Positions 1 through 9,907 are shown, counted from the first letter of the stretch. The stretch is DNA of 64,000 bases from Burkholderia cepacia (GCF_001039005.1 NZ_LDWR01000011.1:124001-188000), one strand, 5' to 3'. Notes: generated by a model from the sequence alone, not told the origin. A program made the numbers and translations.

Positions 1-682
1 GCGCGTCGGTGTCGTCCCGCAGTTCGACAATCTCGACCCCGACTTCACCGTGCGCGAGAACCTGCTCGTGTTCAGCCGCTATTTCGGGATGTCCGCGCAG
101 GCTGCCCGTGCGCTCGTGCGGCCGCTGCTCGAATTCGCGAAACTCGAGAACAAGGCCGACGCGAAAGTCGGCGAGCTGTCGGGCGGCATGAAGCGCCGCC
201 TCACGCTCGCGCGCGCGCTCGTCAACGATCCCGACGTGCTGGTGCTCGACGAGCCGACGACCGGCCTCGATCCGCAGGCGCGGCACCTGATGTGGGAGCG
301 GCTGCGCTCGCTGCTCGCGCGCGGCAAGACGATCCTGATCACCACGCATTTCATGGAAGAAGCCGAACGTCTGTGCGACCGCCTGTGCGTGATCGAGGAA
401 GGCCGCAAGATCGCCGAAGGCGCGCCGCACGCGCTGATCGAATCGGAGATCGGCTGCGACGTGATCGAGATCTACGGGCCCGATCCGGCCATACTGCGCG
501 ACGAGCTGTCGGCGTACGCGAAGCGCACCGAGATCAGCGGCGAGACGCTGTTCTGCTACGTAAGCGACCCTGAGCCGCTCAGCGCGCGGCTCAAGGGTCG
601 CCCGGGGTTGCGCTATCTGCATCGCCCGGCCAATCTGGAAGATGTGTTCCTGCGGCTCACGGGCCGCGAAATGCAGGACTGA
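1..682 (+). CDS. NodI-type ABC transporter ATP-binding protein (5' end outside window)
   Basis: The reading frame is open from the first bases of the window, so the start and the Walker A loop lie upstream. What remains holds the ABC signature (LSGGMKRR), a Walker B with catalytic Glu ([12 protein letters not shown]) and the switch histidine ([11 protein letters not shown]), followed by a C-terminal domain of about 80 residues of the drug-exporter (DrrA/NodI) kind. It would energise export through the inner membrane with the permease that starts 6 bases after its stop. The substrate cannot be read from sequence. NodI/NodJ homologues are common in Burkholderia without nodulation, so a nodulation role is not implied. 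Confidence 0.93.
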   Translation, partial: RVGVVPQFDNLDPDFTVRENLLVFSRYFGMSAQAARALVRPLLEFAKLENKADAKVGELSGGMKRRLTLARALVNDPDVLVLDEPTTGLDPQARHLMWERLRSLLARGKTILITTHFMEEAERLCDRLCVIEEGRKIAEGAPHALIESEIGCDVIEIYGPDPAILRDELSAYAKRTEISGETLFCYVSDPEPLSARLKGRPGLRYLHRPANLEDVFLRLTGREMQD

Positions 683-688
683 GCGATC

Positions 689-1522
689 ATGGACGTCCGC
701 AACTATTCCGCCGCCGCACCGTCGGCACCGCCGCGCGAGTCGCGCTTCGCGATCGCGATGCCCGCGAACGCAACCAACTGGGTTGCCGTCTGGCGGCGCA
801 ACTATCTGGTCTGGCGCAAGCTCGCGCTCGCGTCGATGTTCGGCAATCTTGCCGATCCGATGATCTATCTGTTCGGGCTCGGTTTCGGGCTCGGCCTGAT
901 GCTCGGCCATGTCGACGGCGTGTCGTATATCGCGTTCCTCGCGGCGGGCACGGTCGGGTCGAGCGTGATGATGTCCGCGAGCTTCGAGTCGATGTATTCG
1001 GGCTTTTCGCGGATGCACGTGCAGCGCACCTGGGAAGCGATCATGCATACGCCGCTCGCGCTCGGCGACATCGTGCTCGGTGAGATCGTCTGGGGTGCCA
1101 GCAAGGCGATGCTGTCGGGTGTCGCGATCATGCTCGTCGCGGGTGCGCTCGGTTATGCGCGGTTTCCGTCGATGCTCGCGGCGCTGCCCGTGATCGCGCT
1201 CGCGGGCCTCGCGTTTGCGAGCATCGCGATGATCGTCACGGCGCTCGCGCCGTCCTACGATTTTTTCATGTTCTATCAGACGCTCGTGCTGACGCCGATG
1301 CTGCTGCTGTCCGGGGTGTTCTTCCCGATCACGCAGTTGCCGCCGATCGCGCAGCATGCGGCGCATGCGCTGCCGCTCGCGAACGCGGTCGAGCTGATCC
1401 GGCCCGCGATGCTCGGTCGGCCGGCGACGGACGTCGCGCTGCATATCGCGGTGCTCGCCGGCTACGCGGTCGGCGGATTCCTGCTGTCCGCGTGGCTGTT
1501 CCGGCGGCGGATGATGCGCTGA
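689..1522 (+). CDS. NodJ-type ABC-2 permease
   Basis: A 277-residue inner-membrane protein with about six hydrophobic segments and the ABC-2 layout. A cytosolic N-terminal stretch of roughly 45 residues precedes the first segment, and the late part contains the family-typical [18 protein letters not shown] region. It is the channel subunit for the ATPase just upstream; the 6-base gap indicates one transcript. Length and organisation match NodJ/DrrB exporters. The cargo is unknown. Confidence 0.93.
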   Translation: MDVRNYSAAAPSAPPRESRFAIAMPANATNWVAVWRRNYLVWRKLALASMFGNLADPMIYLFGLGFGLGLMLGHVDGVSYIAFLAAGTVGSSVMMSASFESMYSGFSRMHVQRTWEAIMHTPLALGDIVLGEIVWGASKAMLSGVAIMLVAGALGYARFPSMLAALPVIALAGLAFASIAMIVTALAPSYDFFMFYQTLVLTPMLLLSGVFFPITQLPPIAQHAAHALPLANAVELIRPAMLGRPATDVALHIAVLAGYAVGGFLLSAWLFRRRMMR

Positions 1523-1559
1523 TGGCCGGCGCGCCCTGCGCCGGCTTCACGCGACGACG

Positions 1560-1982
1560 TCACTCGTCGTCGTCGCTCCACGGGATCTCGACGTCGGTCA
1601 GGAACGCGACGGTCGCGAGCGGGCCGCCTTCCTGACGGCCGAGCTTGCCGTCCGCGCGATGCCACTCGACGCGGAATTGCGTGCCCGGATCGTCGGCAAC
1701 CAGATAGACCGTGCGCAGTTCGTCCGCATCGGCTTCGTCCACCGGGCCGTCGAACGACACCAGCATCTTCTGCGGCCACAGGCCGTTGACGGGATCGTAA
1801 ATGCGGTCGCCCTGCGGAATGTCGATGCTGGCTTCGACGCCGATCGTTGAAGAGGCTTCGATGATCATCGTGCCGAGCGCGTTCAGCACGGCAGTTGCCC
1901 GCGCGGAATTGGCCTGGCGGATCGCGAGATCGCCGCGCGTCAGCGCCTTTTCGAGTCGAGGATGGATCTTCGGTTGGGTCAT
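1560..1982 (-). CDS. Conserved hypothetical protein, 140 aa
   Basis: A soluble acidic protein ending in a run of Asp/Glu (WSDDDE). I recognise no domain. The start is the ATG before TQPKIHPRLEKAL. The gene follows the CTCC-motif permease on the same strand about 100 bases after that gene's stop, so it may be the third gene of the selU-permease transcript. No signal peptide or membrane segment is visible. Codon use looks native. Confidence 0.8.
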   Translation of the reverse strand: MTQPKIHPRLEKALTRGDLAIRQANSARATAVLNALGTMIIEASSTIGVEASIDIPQGDRIYDPVNGLWPQKMLVSFDGPVDEADADELRTVYLVADDPGTQFRVEWHRADGKLGRQEGGPLATVAFLTDVEIPWSDDDE

Positions 1983-2083
1983 GCGTTTTCCTGTTTGCTT
2001 CTTGTAAAGGGCGCCGCACGCGTGAAGCGGCGGCGCCGGATGAATACGACGTTCGCGCCCGATCGGCGCATCGCTTGCGCGCG

Positions 2084-3142
2084 TCAGAACCCGAACGCGA
2101 CCGCGAGCAGCCCGCTCGCGATCCCGAACACGACGACGAGGACCGCGACGATCGCCAGCATGTAAGGCTTGAACGAACGCGCGAGCATCGCGAGCGACGG
2201 CACGCTGATCGGCGGCAGCGTCATCAGCAGCGCGGCGGCCGGGCCGACACCCATGCCGAGCGACAGCATCGCCTGGATGATCGGCACCTCGCCGGCCGTC
2301 GGGATCACGAACAGCATGCCCGCGACCGCGAACGCGACGATCCAGCCGAGATGATTGCCGATGTCCGGGCCGATATGCGGGAACAGCCATGCGCGCGCGG
2401 CGCCGAGCAGCAGCACGAGCACGATGTATTCGGGCACGAGGCGCACGGCCATGCGGGCAAGCAGCTTCACCCAGCGGACGAAAGGATTGCCGGCCGCGGC
2501 CTGCTCGGCCGCCAGCGCGGCGAGCTGCGCATCGTCGATGCTGCGGTCTTCGGGACGCGCAATGCGGTTCAGCAGATAACCGATCCCGAACACCATCGCG
2601 ATGCCGAGCACGAGGCGCAGCGCGCTCCAGTGCCAGCCGAGCACGAAGCCCATGAACACCAGCGCCGCCGGGTTCAGTACCGTGTTGCCGAGCCAGAACG
2701 CAACCGCGCCGCCCGGCGATGCATGGCGCGCACGCAGGCCCGCGACGACCGGCGCCGCGCAGCACGTGCACATCATCCCCGGCAGCGACAGCAGGCCGCC
2801 CGCGGCGACGCTGCCGAAGCCCGTGCGGCCAAGCACGCGCGCAACCCAGTGTGCGGGCAGCAGCGCCTGAACGGCCGAACCGAGCAGCAGGCCGAGCACC
2901 ATCGCCTGCCAGATCGCCTTGCCGTACGCCCATGCGTAGTCGAGCGCGGCCTTCAGCGACGGCTCGGGCGCGACCGCCGATGTGCCCATCAGGATCGACT
3001 GGCCGATCGAATGATGCTCGGCGGCAACGAACGCCTTGTTGTAGTACGGGAACCATTTCACATAGAACAGCCCTGCGACCGCGATCAGCAGGAAGGTCAT
3101 CCAGCCGAGGGCCGGATTGGGTTGGGTGCGTGTGGTCGTCAT
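2084..3142 (-). CDS. Predicted permease, DUF318/ArsP-like family, with CTCC motif
   Basis: A 352-residue polytopic membrane protein with about eight hydrophobic segments in two halves. A cysteine-rich motif (GMMCTCCAAPVVAGLR) lies at the start of a helix in the first half, with a matching conserved region (PTAGEVPIIQAML) in the second. This is the two-repeat layout of the ArsP_1/DUF318 (COG0701) permeases. The start is the ATG before TTTRTQPN: it overlaps the stop codon of selU as ATGA, which implies translational coupling. Characterised relatives move organoarsenicals; the substrate here is unknown. The coupling to selU hints at selenium or sulfur chemistry, but that is inference only. Confidence 0.85.
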   Translation of the reverse strand: MTTTRTQPNPALGWMTFLLIAVAGLFYVKWFPYYNKAFVAAEHHSIGQSILMGTSAVAPEPSLKAALDYAWAYGKAIWQAMVLGLLLGSAVQALLPAHWVARVLGRTGFGSVAAGGLLSLPGMMCTCCAAPVVAGLRARHASPGGAVAFWLGNTVLNPAALVFMGFVLGWHWSALRLVLGIAMVFGIGYLLNRIARPEDRSIDDAQLAALAAEQAAAGNPFVRWVKLLARMAVRLVPEYIVLVLLLGAARAWLFPHIGPDIGNHLGWIVAFAVAGMLFVIPTAGEVPIIQAMLSLGMGVGPAAALLMTLPPISVPSLAMLARSFKPYMLAIVAVLVVVFGIASGLLAVAFGF

Positions 3143-4266
3143 CGTGTGGTCGTCGATTTGTCTTTGTCGGTTACGGATTCCGCGCCTGCCGCCAGCGCGG
3201 CCGACGCGGGCAGCCCGGCCAGCGCGAGCTGGGCCAGCAGCGAGCACGCCTGATCGCGCACGTCGGCCGCGTTGGGCCGGAAAGCGAACGTCAGCGCCCG
3301 GTTCGGCTTGTTGTACGTTGCGCGGTACGTGCGCGCATAGGCGGGATCGTAATGCTTGTCGATCAGCGTCGTGAACAGTTCGGCCCGCGCGTTCGCATCG
3401 ATCAGCGCATTCCAGTGCGCCACCTCTTCGCGGCTGTGCAGGCCGATCAGCCGATGGAGTTGCGCCTTGAACGCGACCGGTGCGTCGAACAGGTGGGCGT
3501 AATCGTCGAGCAGGAATGCGATGCGCTCGTCATGTGCCGCTTCGACCTGCACCCACGGCCCCGCGTGAAACGCGTCGAGCAGCGCGATCGGCAACTGCAC
3601 GAGCCCGATCTTGCGGCTTTCCGATTCGACGAACACAGGCCATTCGGGGTCGAAACGTCCGAGCGTTTCGACGAGCCCCGAATCGAACCCCTTTTGCGAC
3701 GGCTGCGGCCTACCCGGCAGCGCGCCGAGCAGCGAGCCGCGATGGCACGCGAGCGCCTCGAGATCGAGCGTCTGCGCGCCCGCGTCGCGCAGCGCGTTCA
3801 GTAGGCGCGTCTTGCCGCACCCCGTATGGCCGACGAGCGCGATGTAGCGGAAGCGCGTCGGCAGCGTGTCGAGCGTCGCGCACACCGAGCGGCGATAGGC
3901 CTTGTATCCGCCGTCGAGCTGGCGCGCCTGCCAGCCGATCAGGTTGAACCAGGTCGTCATCGAGCCCGAGCGCTTGCCGCCGCGCCAGCAGTAGATCAGC
4001 GGCCGCCAGTTGCGCGGACGGTCGGCGAACGTCGTGTCGAGATGGCGTGCGATGTTGCGCGCCACGATCGCCGCGCCGACACGCGTCGCCTCGTACGGCG
4101 ACACCTGGCGGTACATCGTGCCGACGAGCACGCGCTCTTCGTTGCTGAGCACGGGCGCGTTCAGTGCGCCGGGAATATGGTCCTCGGCGAACTCGAGCGG
4201 CGTGCGCACGTCGATGATCTCGTCGAACTCGCCGGCGCGATCGAGGGTGACAATCAGGTTCTTCAA
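3139..4266 (-). CDS. selU: tRNA 2-selenouridine synthase (SelU/MnmH)
   Basis: A 375-residue protein with an N-terminal rhodanese domain and a C-terminal P-loop domain. The rhodanese cysteine is in LIYCWRGGKRSG, the conserved tryptophan-rich region follows it, and the Walker A is GHTGCGKTRLL. Known SelU geranylates and then selenates 2-thiouridine at position 34 of tRNAs for Lys, Glu and Gln, using selenophosphate from SelD. The length fits the family. The stop overlaps the start of the downstream permease. selD is not in this window. Confidence 0.95.
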   Translation of the reverse strand: MKNLIVTLDRAGEFDEIIDVRTPLEFAEDHIPGALNAPVLSNEERVLVGTMYRQVSPYEATRVGAAIVARNIARHLDTTFADRPRNWRPLIYCWRGGKRSGSMTTWFNLIGWQARQLDGGYKAYRRSVCATLDTLPTRFRYIALVGHTGCGKTRLLNALRDAGAQTLDLEALACHRGSLLGALPGRPQPSQKGFDSGLVETLGRFDPEWPVFVESESRKIGLVQLPIALLDAFHAGPWVQVEAAHDERIAFLLDDYAHLFDAPVAFKAQLHRLIGLHSREEVAHWNALIDANARAELFTTLIDKHYDPAYARTYRATYNKPNRALTFAFRPNAADVRDQACSLLAQLALAGLPASAALAAGAESVTDKDKSTTTR

Positions 4267-4330
4267 TTTGGCGTCGAACAGGGGCGATGCGGCTCGATGA
4301 GCCGCATGGGCGCGGAAGGCGGATTGGCGA

Positions 4331-5284
4331 TTATCTCACGGGCCGGCGTCTCGGGCCGCGCGCGACGGCCGGCGGCGGCGATGCGGCCTGCATCGCGTCG
4401 ATCAGATGGTCGCGAAACGCCCGTACCGACGCGGGCAGATCGCGCCCCGCCATCGTCTGCACCTGGATGCTGCGCTCGCGCAGTTGCGGGTTCGTCACGG
4501 GCACGACGACGAAGCCGTCCGCGTCGCAGCGGTCGCGCACCGACAGCAGCCCCGTGAACATCACGGCTCCCGTGCGCCGCGCGTAGCCGTACATCGCCGC
4601 CGTGTTGTTGCTCGTCAGTTCGGGTTCGAGCAGCAGCCCGTCGAGCGCGCACGCGATGTCGATCAGCTGGCGCACCGTCGTGCCGGCCTCGGGCAGCACG
4701 TGCGGGTGACGCGCGACATCGGCGAGCGACACCGCGTCGCGCGTCGCGAGCGGATGGTCGTGCCGCACCAGCGCGAAGATCGGCGCGCGTTCGGTGTGCT
4801 CGACGCGCACGCCCTTCTCCGGCGCGAGGCTGAAGGTCAATGCGACGTCCGCATCGCCGTCGCGCACGCGCCGCGTCGCGTCCGCCGGCGACACGACCCA
4901 CACGGTGAAATCGACGCCCGGGTGGCGTGCCTTGAAGCTCGCGAGCGCGCCGGGCAGGAAATCGATCGCGAACCCCTCCGAGCACGCGATCTTCAGCAGG
5001 CTGCCGTGCAGCGCATCGAGCCCGCCGATGTCCTTCATCACGTGCTCGGCCTCCAGCAGGCTGCGCTGCGCGAACGCCAGCAGCCGCTCGCCGGCCTCCG
5101 ACAGCGCCATCCCGCGCGGCCGGCGCTCGAACAACGGCGCGCCGAGCTCGCTCTCGAGCTTCGCGATCTGGCGGCTGATCGCCGACACGGCCACATGCAG
5201 CCGCGCGGATGCGTCGCTGATCGAGCCGGTGCGCGCCACTTCGACGAAATACCGCAACGCGAGGCCATGCAGGAAAGCCGCCAT
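4331..5284 (-). CDS. LysR-family transcriptional regulator
   Basis: A 317-residue LTTR. The N-terminal helix-turn-helix lies in residues 15-65 (SISDASARLHVAVSAISRQI) and is followed by the linker helix and a two-lobed effector-binding domain. It is divergent from the M20 peptidase gene across 165 bases containing AT-rich sequence near 5350-5380. That arrangement is classic for an LTTR regulating its divergent neighbour and itself, so it probably controls the peptidase/MHS transporter pair. The inducer is unknown. Confidence 0.93.
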   Translation of the reverse strand: MAAFLHGLALRYFVEVARTGSISDASARLHVAVSAISRQIAKLESELGAPLFERRPRGMALSEAGERLLAFAQRSLLEAEHVMKDIGGLDALHGSLLKIACSEGFAIDFLPGALASFKARHPGVDFTVWVVSPADATRRVRDGDADVALTFSLAPEKGVRVEHTERAPIFALVRHDHPLATRDAVSLADVARHPHVLPEAGTTVRQLIDIACALDGLLLEPELTSNNTAAMYGYARRTGAVMFTGLLSVRDRCDADGFVVVPVTNPQLRERSIQVQTMAGRDLPASVRAFRDHLIDAMQAASPPPAVARGPRRRPVR

Positions 5285-5449
5285 TGTTCTGTCTCCGTGC
5301 CGCTCCCGGCTGCGCTGCTTTGCCTTTTCGGCAAAGAAAGGTTCGAAATTCGATCATTGTGACAAAAAAAACGGCTTTCTAGAATCGATCGCACTTCACG
5401 CTGCGCACGTGATCCGCACGCGCCGCGAACCCGACCGAGGAGACCCGAC

Positions 5450-6871
5450 TTGAGCCGTACCGCCGCCATCCAGCACGCGCTGAACCAGTTCGAATCCGGT
5501 GCGTTCTTCACGACCCTGAGCCGCCGCATCGGCCTGCGCACTGAAAGCCAGGAAAGCGGCAGCGGTGCCGCGCTGCGCGCGTACCTGACCGACGAGATCG
5601 CCCCCGAGGCCGCGCGCCTCGGCTTCACTGCGCGGATCGTCGACAACCCCGTCGACGGCGGCGGCCCGTTCCTGCTCGCGTCGCGCCACGAGGACGATGC
5701 GCTGCCGACCGTGCTGATCTACGGCCACGGCGACGTGGTGCGCGGCTACGACGCGCAGTGGCGCGCGCCGCTGTCGCCGTGGACGCTGACCGCCGACGGC
5801 GACCGCTGGTACGGCCGCGGCAGCGCCGACAACAAGGGCCAGCACACAATCAACCTGGCCGCGCTGGCGAGCGTGCTCGACGCGCGCGGCGGCCGGCTCG
5901 GCTTCAATGCAAAGCTGCTGATCGAGATGGGTGAGGAAACCGGGTCGCCGGGCCTCGACGCGCTGTGCCGCCAGGAGCGCGACGCGCTCGCGGCCGACGT
6001 GCTGATCGCGTCCGACGGCCCCCGCATCGCCGCCGCGCGCCCGACCGTGTTCCTCGGCTCGCGCGGCTCGGTCAACTTCAAGCTGAGCCTGCGCGCCCGC
6101 GACGGCGCGCACCACTCGGGCAACTGGGGCGGCCTGCTGCGCAATCCGGCGATCGTGCTCGCACATGCGCTCGCGAGCCTCGTCGATGCGCGCGGCGCGA
6201 TTCGCGTCGCGGGGCTGCGTCCGCCGCCGATCCCGGCCGCCGTGCGCGACGCGCTCGCCGACCTGTCCGTCGGCGGCGGCCCCGGCGATCCGGCGCTCGA
6301 TGCCGGCTGGGGCGAGCCAGGCCTGTCCGCGGCCGAGCGCGTGTTCGGCTGGAATACGTTCGAGATCCTCGCGTTCAAGGCCGGCAACCCCGAGCACCCC
6401 GTCAATGCGATCCCGCCCGTCGCGTATGCGCATTGCCAGCTGCGCTTCGTCGTCGGCACCGACTGGAAAGCGCTGCAAGCGCACCTGCGCACGCACCTCG
6501 ATGCGCACGGCTTCGGCGACATCGAGATCGACATCGAACGCGGCGCACCGGCGACGCGCGTGCCGCCGGACGATCCGTGGGTCCGCTGGGCCGTCGCATC
6601 GCTGGCGCGCACCACCGGCAAGAAGCCCGCCATCCTGCCGAATCTCGGCGGCACGCTGCCGAACGAAGTGTTCGCCGACACGCTCGGGCTGCCGACGCTG
6701 TGGGTGCCGCACTCGTACCCGGCGTGCTCGCAGCACGCGCCCGACGAGCACCTGCTCGCGAGCGTCGTCAGCGAGGGGCTGCAGATGATGGCCGGCCTCT
6801 TCTGGGATCTCGGCGACGACGCGCCGCCCGTTCGCCGCGCGGCGCCCGCCGCGGCCGGCGCCGCCCTGTAA
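5450..6871 (+). CDS. M20-family metallopeptidase/amidohydrolase
   Basis: A 473-residue M20 zinc hydrolase. The metal ligands and catalytic residues are visible: GHGD (first His), the bridging Asp in GRGSADNKGQ, the Glu pair in EMGEETGS, and the late His in YPACSQHAPDEH. A dimerisation domain sits in the middle. The start is TTG at 5450, chosen because GAGGAG lies just upstream and no better ATG is near. Family members cleave dipeptides, N-acyl amino acids or carbamoyl groups. The transporter gene 35 bases downstream suggests uptake and hydrolysis of one substrate. Confidence 0.92.
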   Translation: MSRTAAIQHALNQFESGAFFTTLSRRIGLRTESQESGSGAALRAYLTDEIAPEAARLGFTARIVDNPVDGGGPFLLASRHEDDALPTVLIYGHGDVVRGYDAQWRAPLSPWTLTADGDRWYGRGSADNKGQHTINLAALASVLDARGGRLGFNAKLLIEMGEETGSPGLDALCRQERDALAADVLIASDGPRIAAARPTVFLGSRGSVNFKLSLRARDGAHHSGNWGGLLRNPAIVLAHALASLVDARGAIRVAGLRPPPIPAAVRDALADLSVGGGPGDPALDAGWGEPGLSAAERVFGWNTFEILAFKAGNPEHPVNAIPPVAYAHCQLRFVVGTDWKALQAHLRTHLDAHGFGDIEIDIERGAPATRVPPDDPWVRWAVASLARTTGKKPAILPNLGGTLPNEVFADTLGLPTLWVPHSYPACSQHAPDEHLLASVVSEGLQMMAGLFWDLGDDAPPVRRAAPAAAGAAL

Positions 6872-6906
6872 CGCGCTTCGCCCCTTTCACGGGACCTGCA
6901 CACACG

Positions 6907-8193
6907 ATGAATACGACCACCCTGACCTCGCAGGAAGCCGCCCGCCCCAGCGCCGCGAAGATCCGGCGCATCATCTTCGCGGCGTCGATCGGCAACGCGC
7001 TCGAATGGTTCGACCTGATCGTCTACGGCTTCTTTGCGGTGACGATCGCCAAGCTGTTCTTCCCGGCGACGAGCGAAGCAACGTCGCTGATGCTGACGCT
7101 CGGCACCTTCGGGCTGTCCTACCTGATCCGGCCGATCGGCGGCTTCGTGCTCGGCGCGTACGCGGACCGCGCGGGCCGCAAGGCGTCGCTGCTGCTGTCG
7201 ATCGCGATGATGATGGCCGGCACGCTGCTGATCGCGCTGATGCCGACCTACGCATCGATCGGCATCCTCGCACCGCTCGGGATCATGCTGTCGCGGCTGA
7301 TGCAGGGCTTTTCCGCGGGCGGCGAATTCGCGAGCTCGACCGCGTTCCTCGTCGAGCACGCGCCGCAGCGGCGCGGCTTCATGTCGAGCTGGCAGTTCGC
7401 GAGCCAGGGCCTCGCGACGCTGCTCGCCTCCGGCTTCGGCGCACTGCTGACCACCACGCTGACACCCGCGCAACTCGAAAGCTGGGGCTGGCGCGTGCCG
7501 TTCCTGTTCGGTCTCGCGATCGGGCCGATCGGGCTGTACATCCGCCGCTACGTCGACGAAGGCGTCGAGTTCAAGACGCAGGCGCGCTCCGAAGCGCCCG
7601 TGCGCGAGCTGTTCGCGGATCAGAAATTGCGATTGCTGCTGTCGATCGGCGCGCTCGTGATCTCGACCGCGATCAACTACATGGTGCTGTACATGCCGAC
7701 CTATGCGATCAAGCAGCTCGGGCTGCCCGCGTCGACCGGCTTCGCGGCGACGCTCGCGACCGGCTTCGTGCTGACGCTCGTCACGCCGGTCGTCGGCCAT
7801 CTGTCCGATCGCACCGGGCGGATCCGCATGATGGTGGTCGCGGCTGTCCTGATGCTCGTCTCCGTGTGGCCGACATTCGCCTGGCTCACGCGCCACGCGT
7901 CGTTCGCGACGATGCTCGCCGCACTGATCTGGATCGGCATGCTGAAGGCGATGTACTGCGGCGCACTGCCGGCGCTGATGGCCGAACTGTTCCCGCCGCA
8001 GACGCGCGCAACGGGGCTCGCGGTCAGCTACAACACGGGCGTCACGCTGTTCGGCGGCTTCGCGCCGTTCGTCATCACCTGGCTGATCAGCACGACCGGC
8101 AACCGGCTGTCGCCGGCGCTCTATCTGATGGGCTGCGCGCTGCTGAGCCTCGCCGCGCTGTTTGTCGCGCGCACACGGCTCAAGATGCGGTAA
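6907..8193 (+). CDS. MFS transporter, metabolite:H+ symporter (MHS) family
   Basis: A 428-residue, 12-helix major facilitator. The MHS signature GNALEWFDLIVYGFF is in the first helix and the loop 2-3 motif GAYADRAGRKASLL follows. MHS proteins import organic acids, betaines or similar solutes with protons. It is probably in an operon with the upstream M20 hydrolase and likely brings in its substrate or product. The start ATG at 6907 was chosen over longer upstream in-frame sequence because that sequence lies inside the peptidase gene. Confidence 0.93.
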   Translation: MNTTTLTSQEAARPSAAKIRRIIFAASIGNALEWFDLIVYGFFAVTIAKLFFPATSEATSLMLTLGTFGLSYLIRPIGGFVLGAYADRAGRKASLLLSIAMMMAGTLLIALMPTYASIGILAPLGIMLSRLMQGFSAGGEFASSTAFLVEHAPQRRGFMSSWQFASQGLATLLASGFGALLTTTLTPAQLESWGWRVPFLFGLAIGPIGLYIRRYVDEGVEFKTQARSEAPVRELFADQKLRLLLSIGALVISTAINYMVLYMPTYAIKQLGLPASTGFAATLATGFVLTLVTPVVGHLSDRTGRIRMMVVAAVLMLVSVWPTFAWLTRHASFATMLAALIWIGMLKAMYCGALPALMAELFPPQTRATGLAVSYNTGVTLFGGFAPFVITWLISTTGNRLSPALYLMGCALLSLAALFVARTRLKMR

Positions 8194-8270
8194 CGAAGCC
8201 AGCGACGGCGCCGCGATGCGCCGCCGAAGCGGCCCGTCGCGGCATCGTTGCCGCGCGGGCCGCGCGCCGT

Positions 8271-9323
8271 TTACGGCGCCGGGTTCGGCTGCAGTTCGTG
8301 CAGCGCGTCGATCTCGGCCAGGATCTCGTCGGACAGCGTCACGTCGATGCTGCCGATGTTCTCCTTCAACTGCGCGAGCGACGTTGCGCCGACCAGGTTG
8401 CTGCGCACGAACGGCCGGCTGTTGACGAACGCGAGCGCGAGCTGCGCGGGCGACAGCCCGTGACGCTGCGCGAGCGCGACGTAACGCGACGTCGCCTCGA
8501 CGGCCTGCGGCTTGCTGTAGCGCTGGAAGCGCTCGAACAGCGTGATGCGCGCGCCGGCCGGACGCGCGCCGTTCTCGTACTTGCCGGACAGCCAGCCGAA
8601 CGCGAGCGGCGAATACGCAAGCAGGCCGACGCCGTCGCGATGCGTGAATTCCGACAACCCGTTCTCGAACGTGCGGTTCAGCAGGCTGTACGGATTCTGG
8701 ATGCTCGCGATGCGCGGCAGCCCGAGCTTCTCGGCCGCGTGCAGGAACTGCGCGACGCCCCACGGCGTTTCATTCGACACGCCGATCGCGCGCACCTTGC
8801 CGGCCTTCACGAATTCCGCGAGCACGCCGAGGGTTTCCTCGATCGGCACCGTATAGGCGTCGTCGACCCACGGATAGGCGGGGCGGCCGAACGTCGTCGT
8901 GCTGCGGTCGGGCCAGTGCAACTGGTAGAGATCGACATAGTCGGTCTGCAGGCGCTTGAGGCTGCCATCGAGCGCCTCGGTCAGGTTCTTGCGGTCGAAC
9001 TGGTTGCCCTCGCCGCGGATATGGCGCGGATTGTGCGGCTGCCGCGCCGGCCCCGCGATCTTCGTCGCGAGCACGATGCGGTCGCGCTGCGCGCGATGCT
9101 GCGCGAGCCACGTGCCGATGTACTGCTCGGTGCGCCCCTGCGTGTCGGGCTTCGGCGGCACCGGATACATCTCCGCGGCATCGATCAGCGTCACGCCCTG
9201 CGCGATCGCGTAGTCGATCTGCTCGTGCGCGTCGCGCTCCGAATTCTGCTCGCCCCACGTCATCGTGCCGAGACCGATCAGGCTGACCTCGATGCCCGAA
9301 TCGCCGAGTGTGCGGTATTCCAT
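8271..9323 (-). CDS. Aldo/keto reductase (Tas-like)
   Basis: A 350-residue (alpha/beta)8 NADPH-dependent oxidoreductase. The AKR tetrad is visible: Asp and Tyr in LIDAAEMYP, Lys in LATKIAG, His in YQLHWPDR. The C-terminal NADPH-binding stretch is around LVGATSLAQLKENI. Length and motifs match the Tas/YajO-like group. It converges with the MHS transporter and stands alone. The physiological substrate is unknown. Confidence 0.93.
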   Translation of the reverse strand: MEYRTLGDSGIEVSLIGLGTMTWGEQNSERDAHEQIDYAIAQGVTLIDAAEMYPVPPKPDTQGRTEQYIGTWLAQHRAQRDRIVLATKIAGPARQPHNPRHIRGEGNQFDRKNLTEALDGSLKRLQTDYVDLYQLHWPDRSTTTFGRPAYPWVDDAYTVPIEETLGVLAEFVKAGKVRAIGVSNETPWGVAQFLHAAEKLGLPRIASIQNPYSLLNRTFENGLSEFTHRDGVGLLAYSPLAFGWLSGKYENGARPAGARITLFERFQRYSKPQAVEATSRYVALAQRHGLSPAQLALAFVNSRPFVRSNLVGATSLAQLKENIGSIDVTLSDEILAEIDALHELQPNPAP

Positions 9324-9472
9324 GCTGTTCCTGTCGCGTCGGTGGAAAGCAGAAACGCTATCACATTGAAGCGGCCGCTTCAGACTTGCGCCGCGTACGC
9401 TTACAGGCGGCCTTCGGCGCCGGCATGGATGTACACGCGCCTGCGCGGACGGCAGCCTTGGCGCCCTCGTTA

Positions 9473-9907
9473 CTACGGCCGCTGAATAAAACAGGTCGCC
9501 GACGCATGCGCGACGATCTTGTCGTCCGGTGTCTTCAGCGTGCCCTCCGCGACGCCCAGCGAACGCGACAGGTGGATCACGCGCCCTTCCGCGATCAGGT
9601 CGGCGTCGCGCGGCACGGGCCGCAGCATCTTCACATGCAGATCGACCGTGCCGTAACCGACACCCGCGTCGAGCATCGAATGCACCGCGCAACCCGTGAC
9701 CGAATCGAGCACCGTCGCGGCGAACCCGCCGTGCACGCCGCCGAGCGGATTCAGGTGCCGGCCGTCCGCCCGCGCCGAAAACTTCACATAGCCGAGTTCG
9801 ACGTCCAGCGGACGCATCGGGATCGTCTCGGAAATCGACGCGAGCGGCGCGTCGCCCGCCACCGCGGCACGCAGCAGATCGAGACCGGACAGGGAAAGCG
9901 GATTCAT
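9473..9907 (-). CDS. PaaI-like hotdog thioesterase
   Basis: A 144-residue hotdog-fold protein with the PaaI motif HLNPLGGVHGGFAATVLD in the first third. Such enzymes hydrolyse acyl- or phenylacetyl-CoA thioesters. The start is the ATG at 9907, preceded by GGAG; an upstream in-frame ATG at 9976 would put the start inside the palindromic operator region. The gene is divergent from the HxlR regulator, which probably represses it. Confidence 0.9.
   Translation of the reverse strand: MNPLSLSGLDLLRAAVAGDAPLASISETIPMRPLDVELGYVKFSARADGRHLNPLGGVHGGFAATVLDSVTGCAVHSMLDAGVGYGTVDLHVKMLRPVPRDADLIAEGRVIHLSRSLGVAEGTLKTPDDKIVAHASATCFIQRP

Noticed and set aside
1895..3253. 452-codon plus-strand frame opposite the CTCC-motif permease
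   Set aside because: Highly charged Arg/Asp/His shadow; the permease on the other strand has helices and a conserved motif.
5746..8763. Very long minus-strand open frame (about 1000 codons) opposite the M20 peptidase and MHS transporter
   Set aside because: Arg/Ala/Gly-rich shadow of high-GC genes with no domain-like sequence; the plus-strand genes carry clear catalytic motifs.
7005..9485. 826-codon plus-strand frame
   Set aside because: Runs through the transporter in the wrong frame and antisense to the aldo-keto reductase; composition is that of a shadow.
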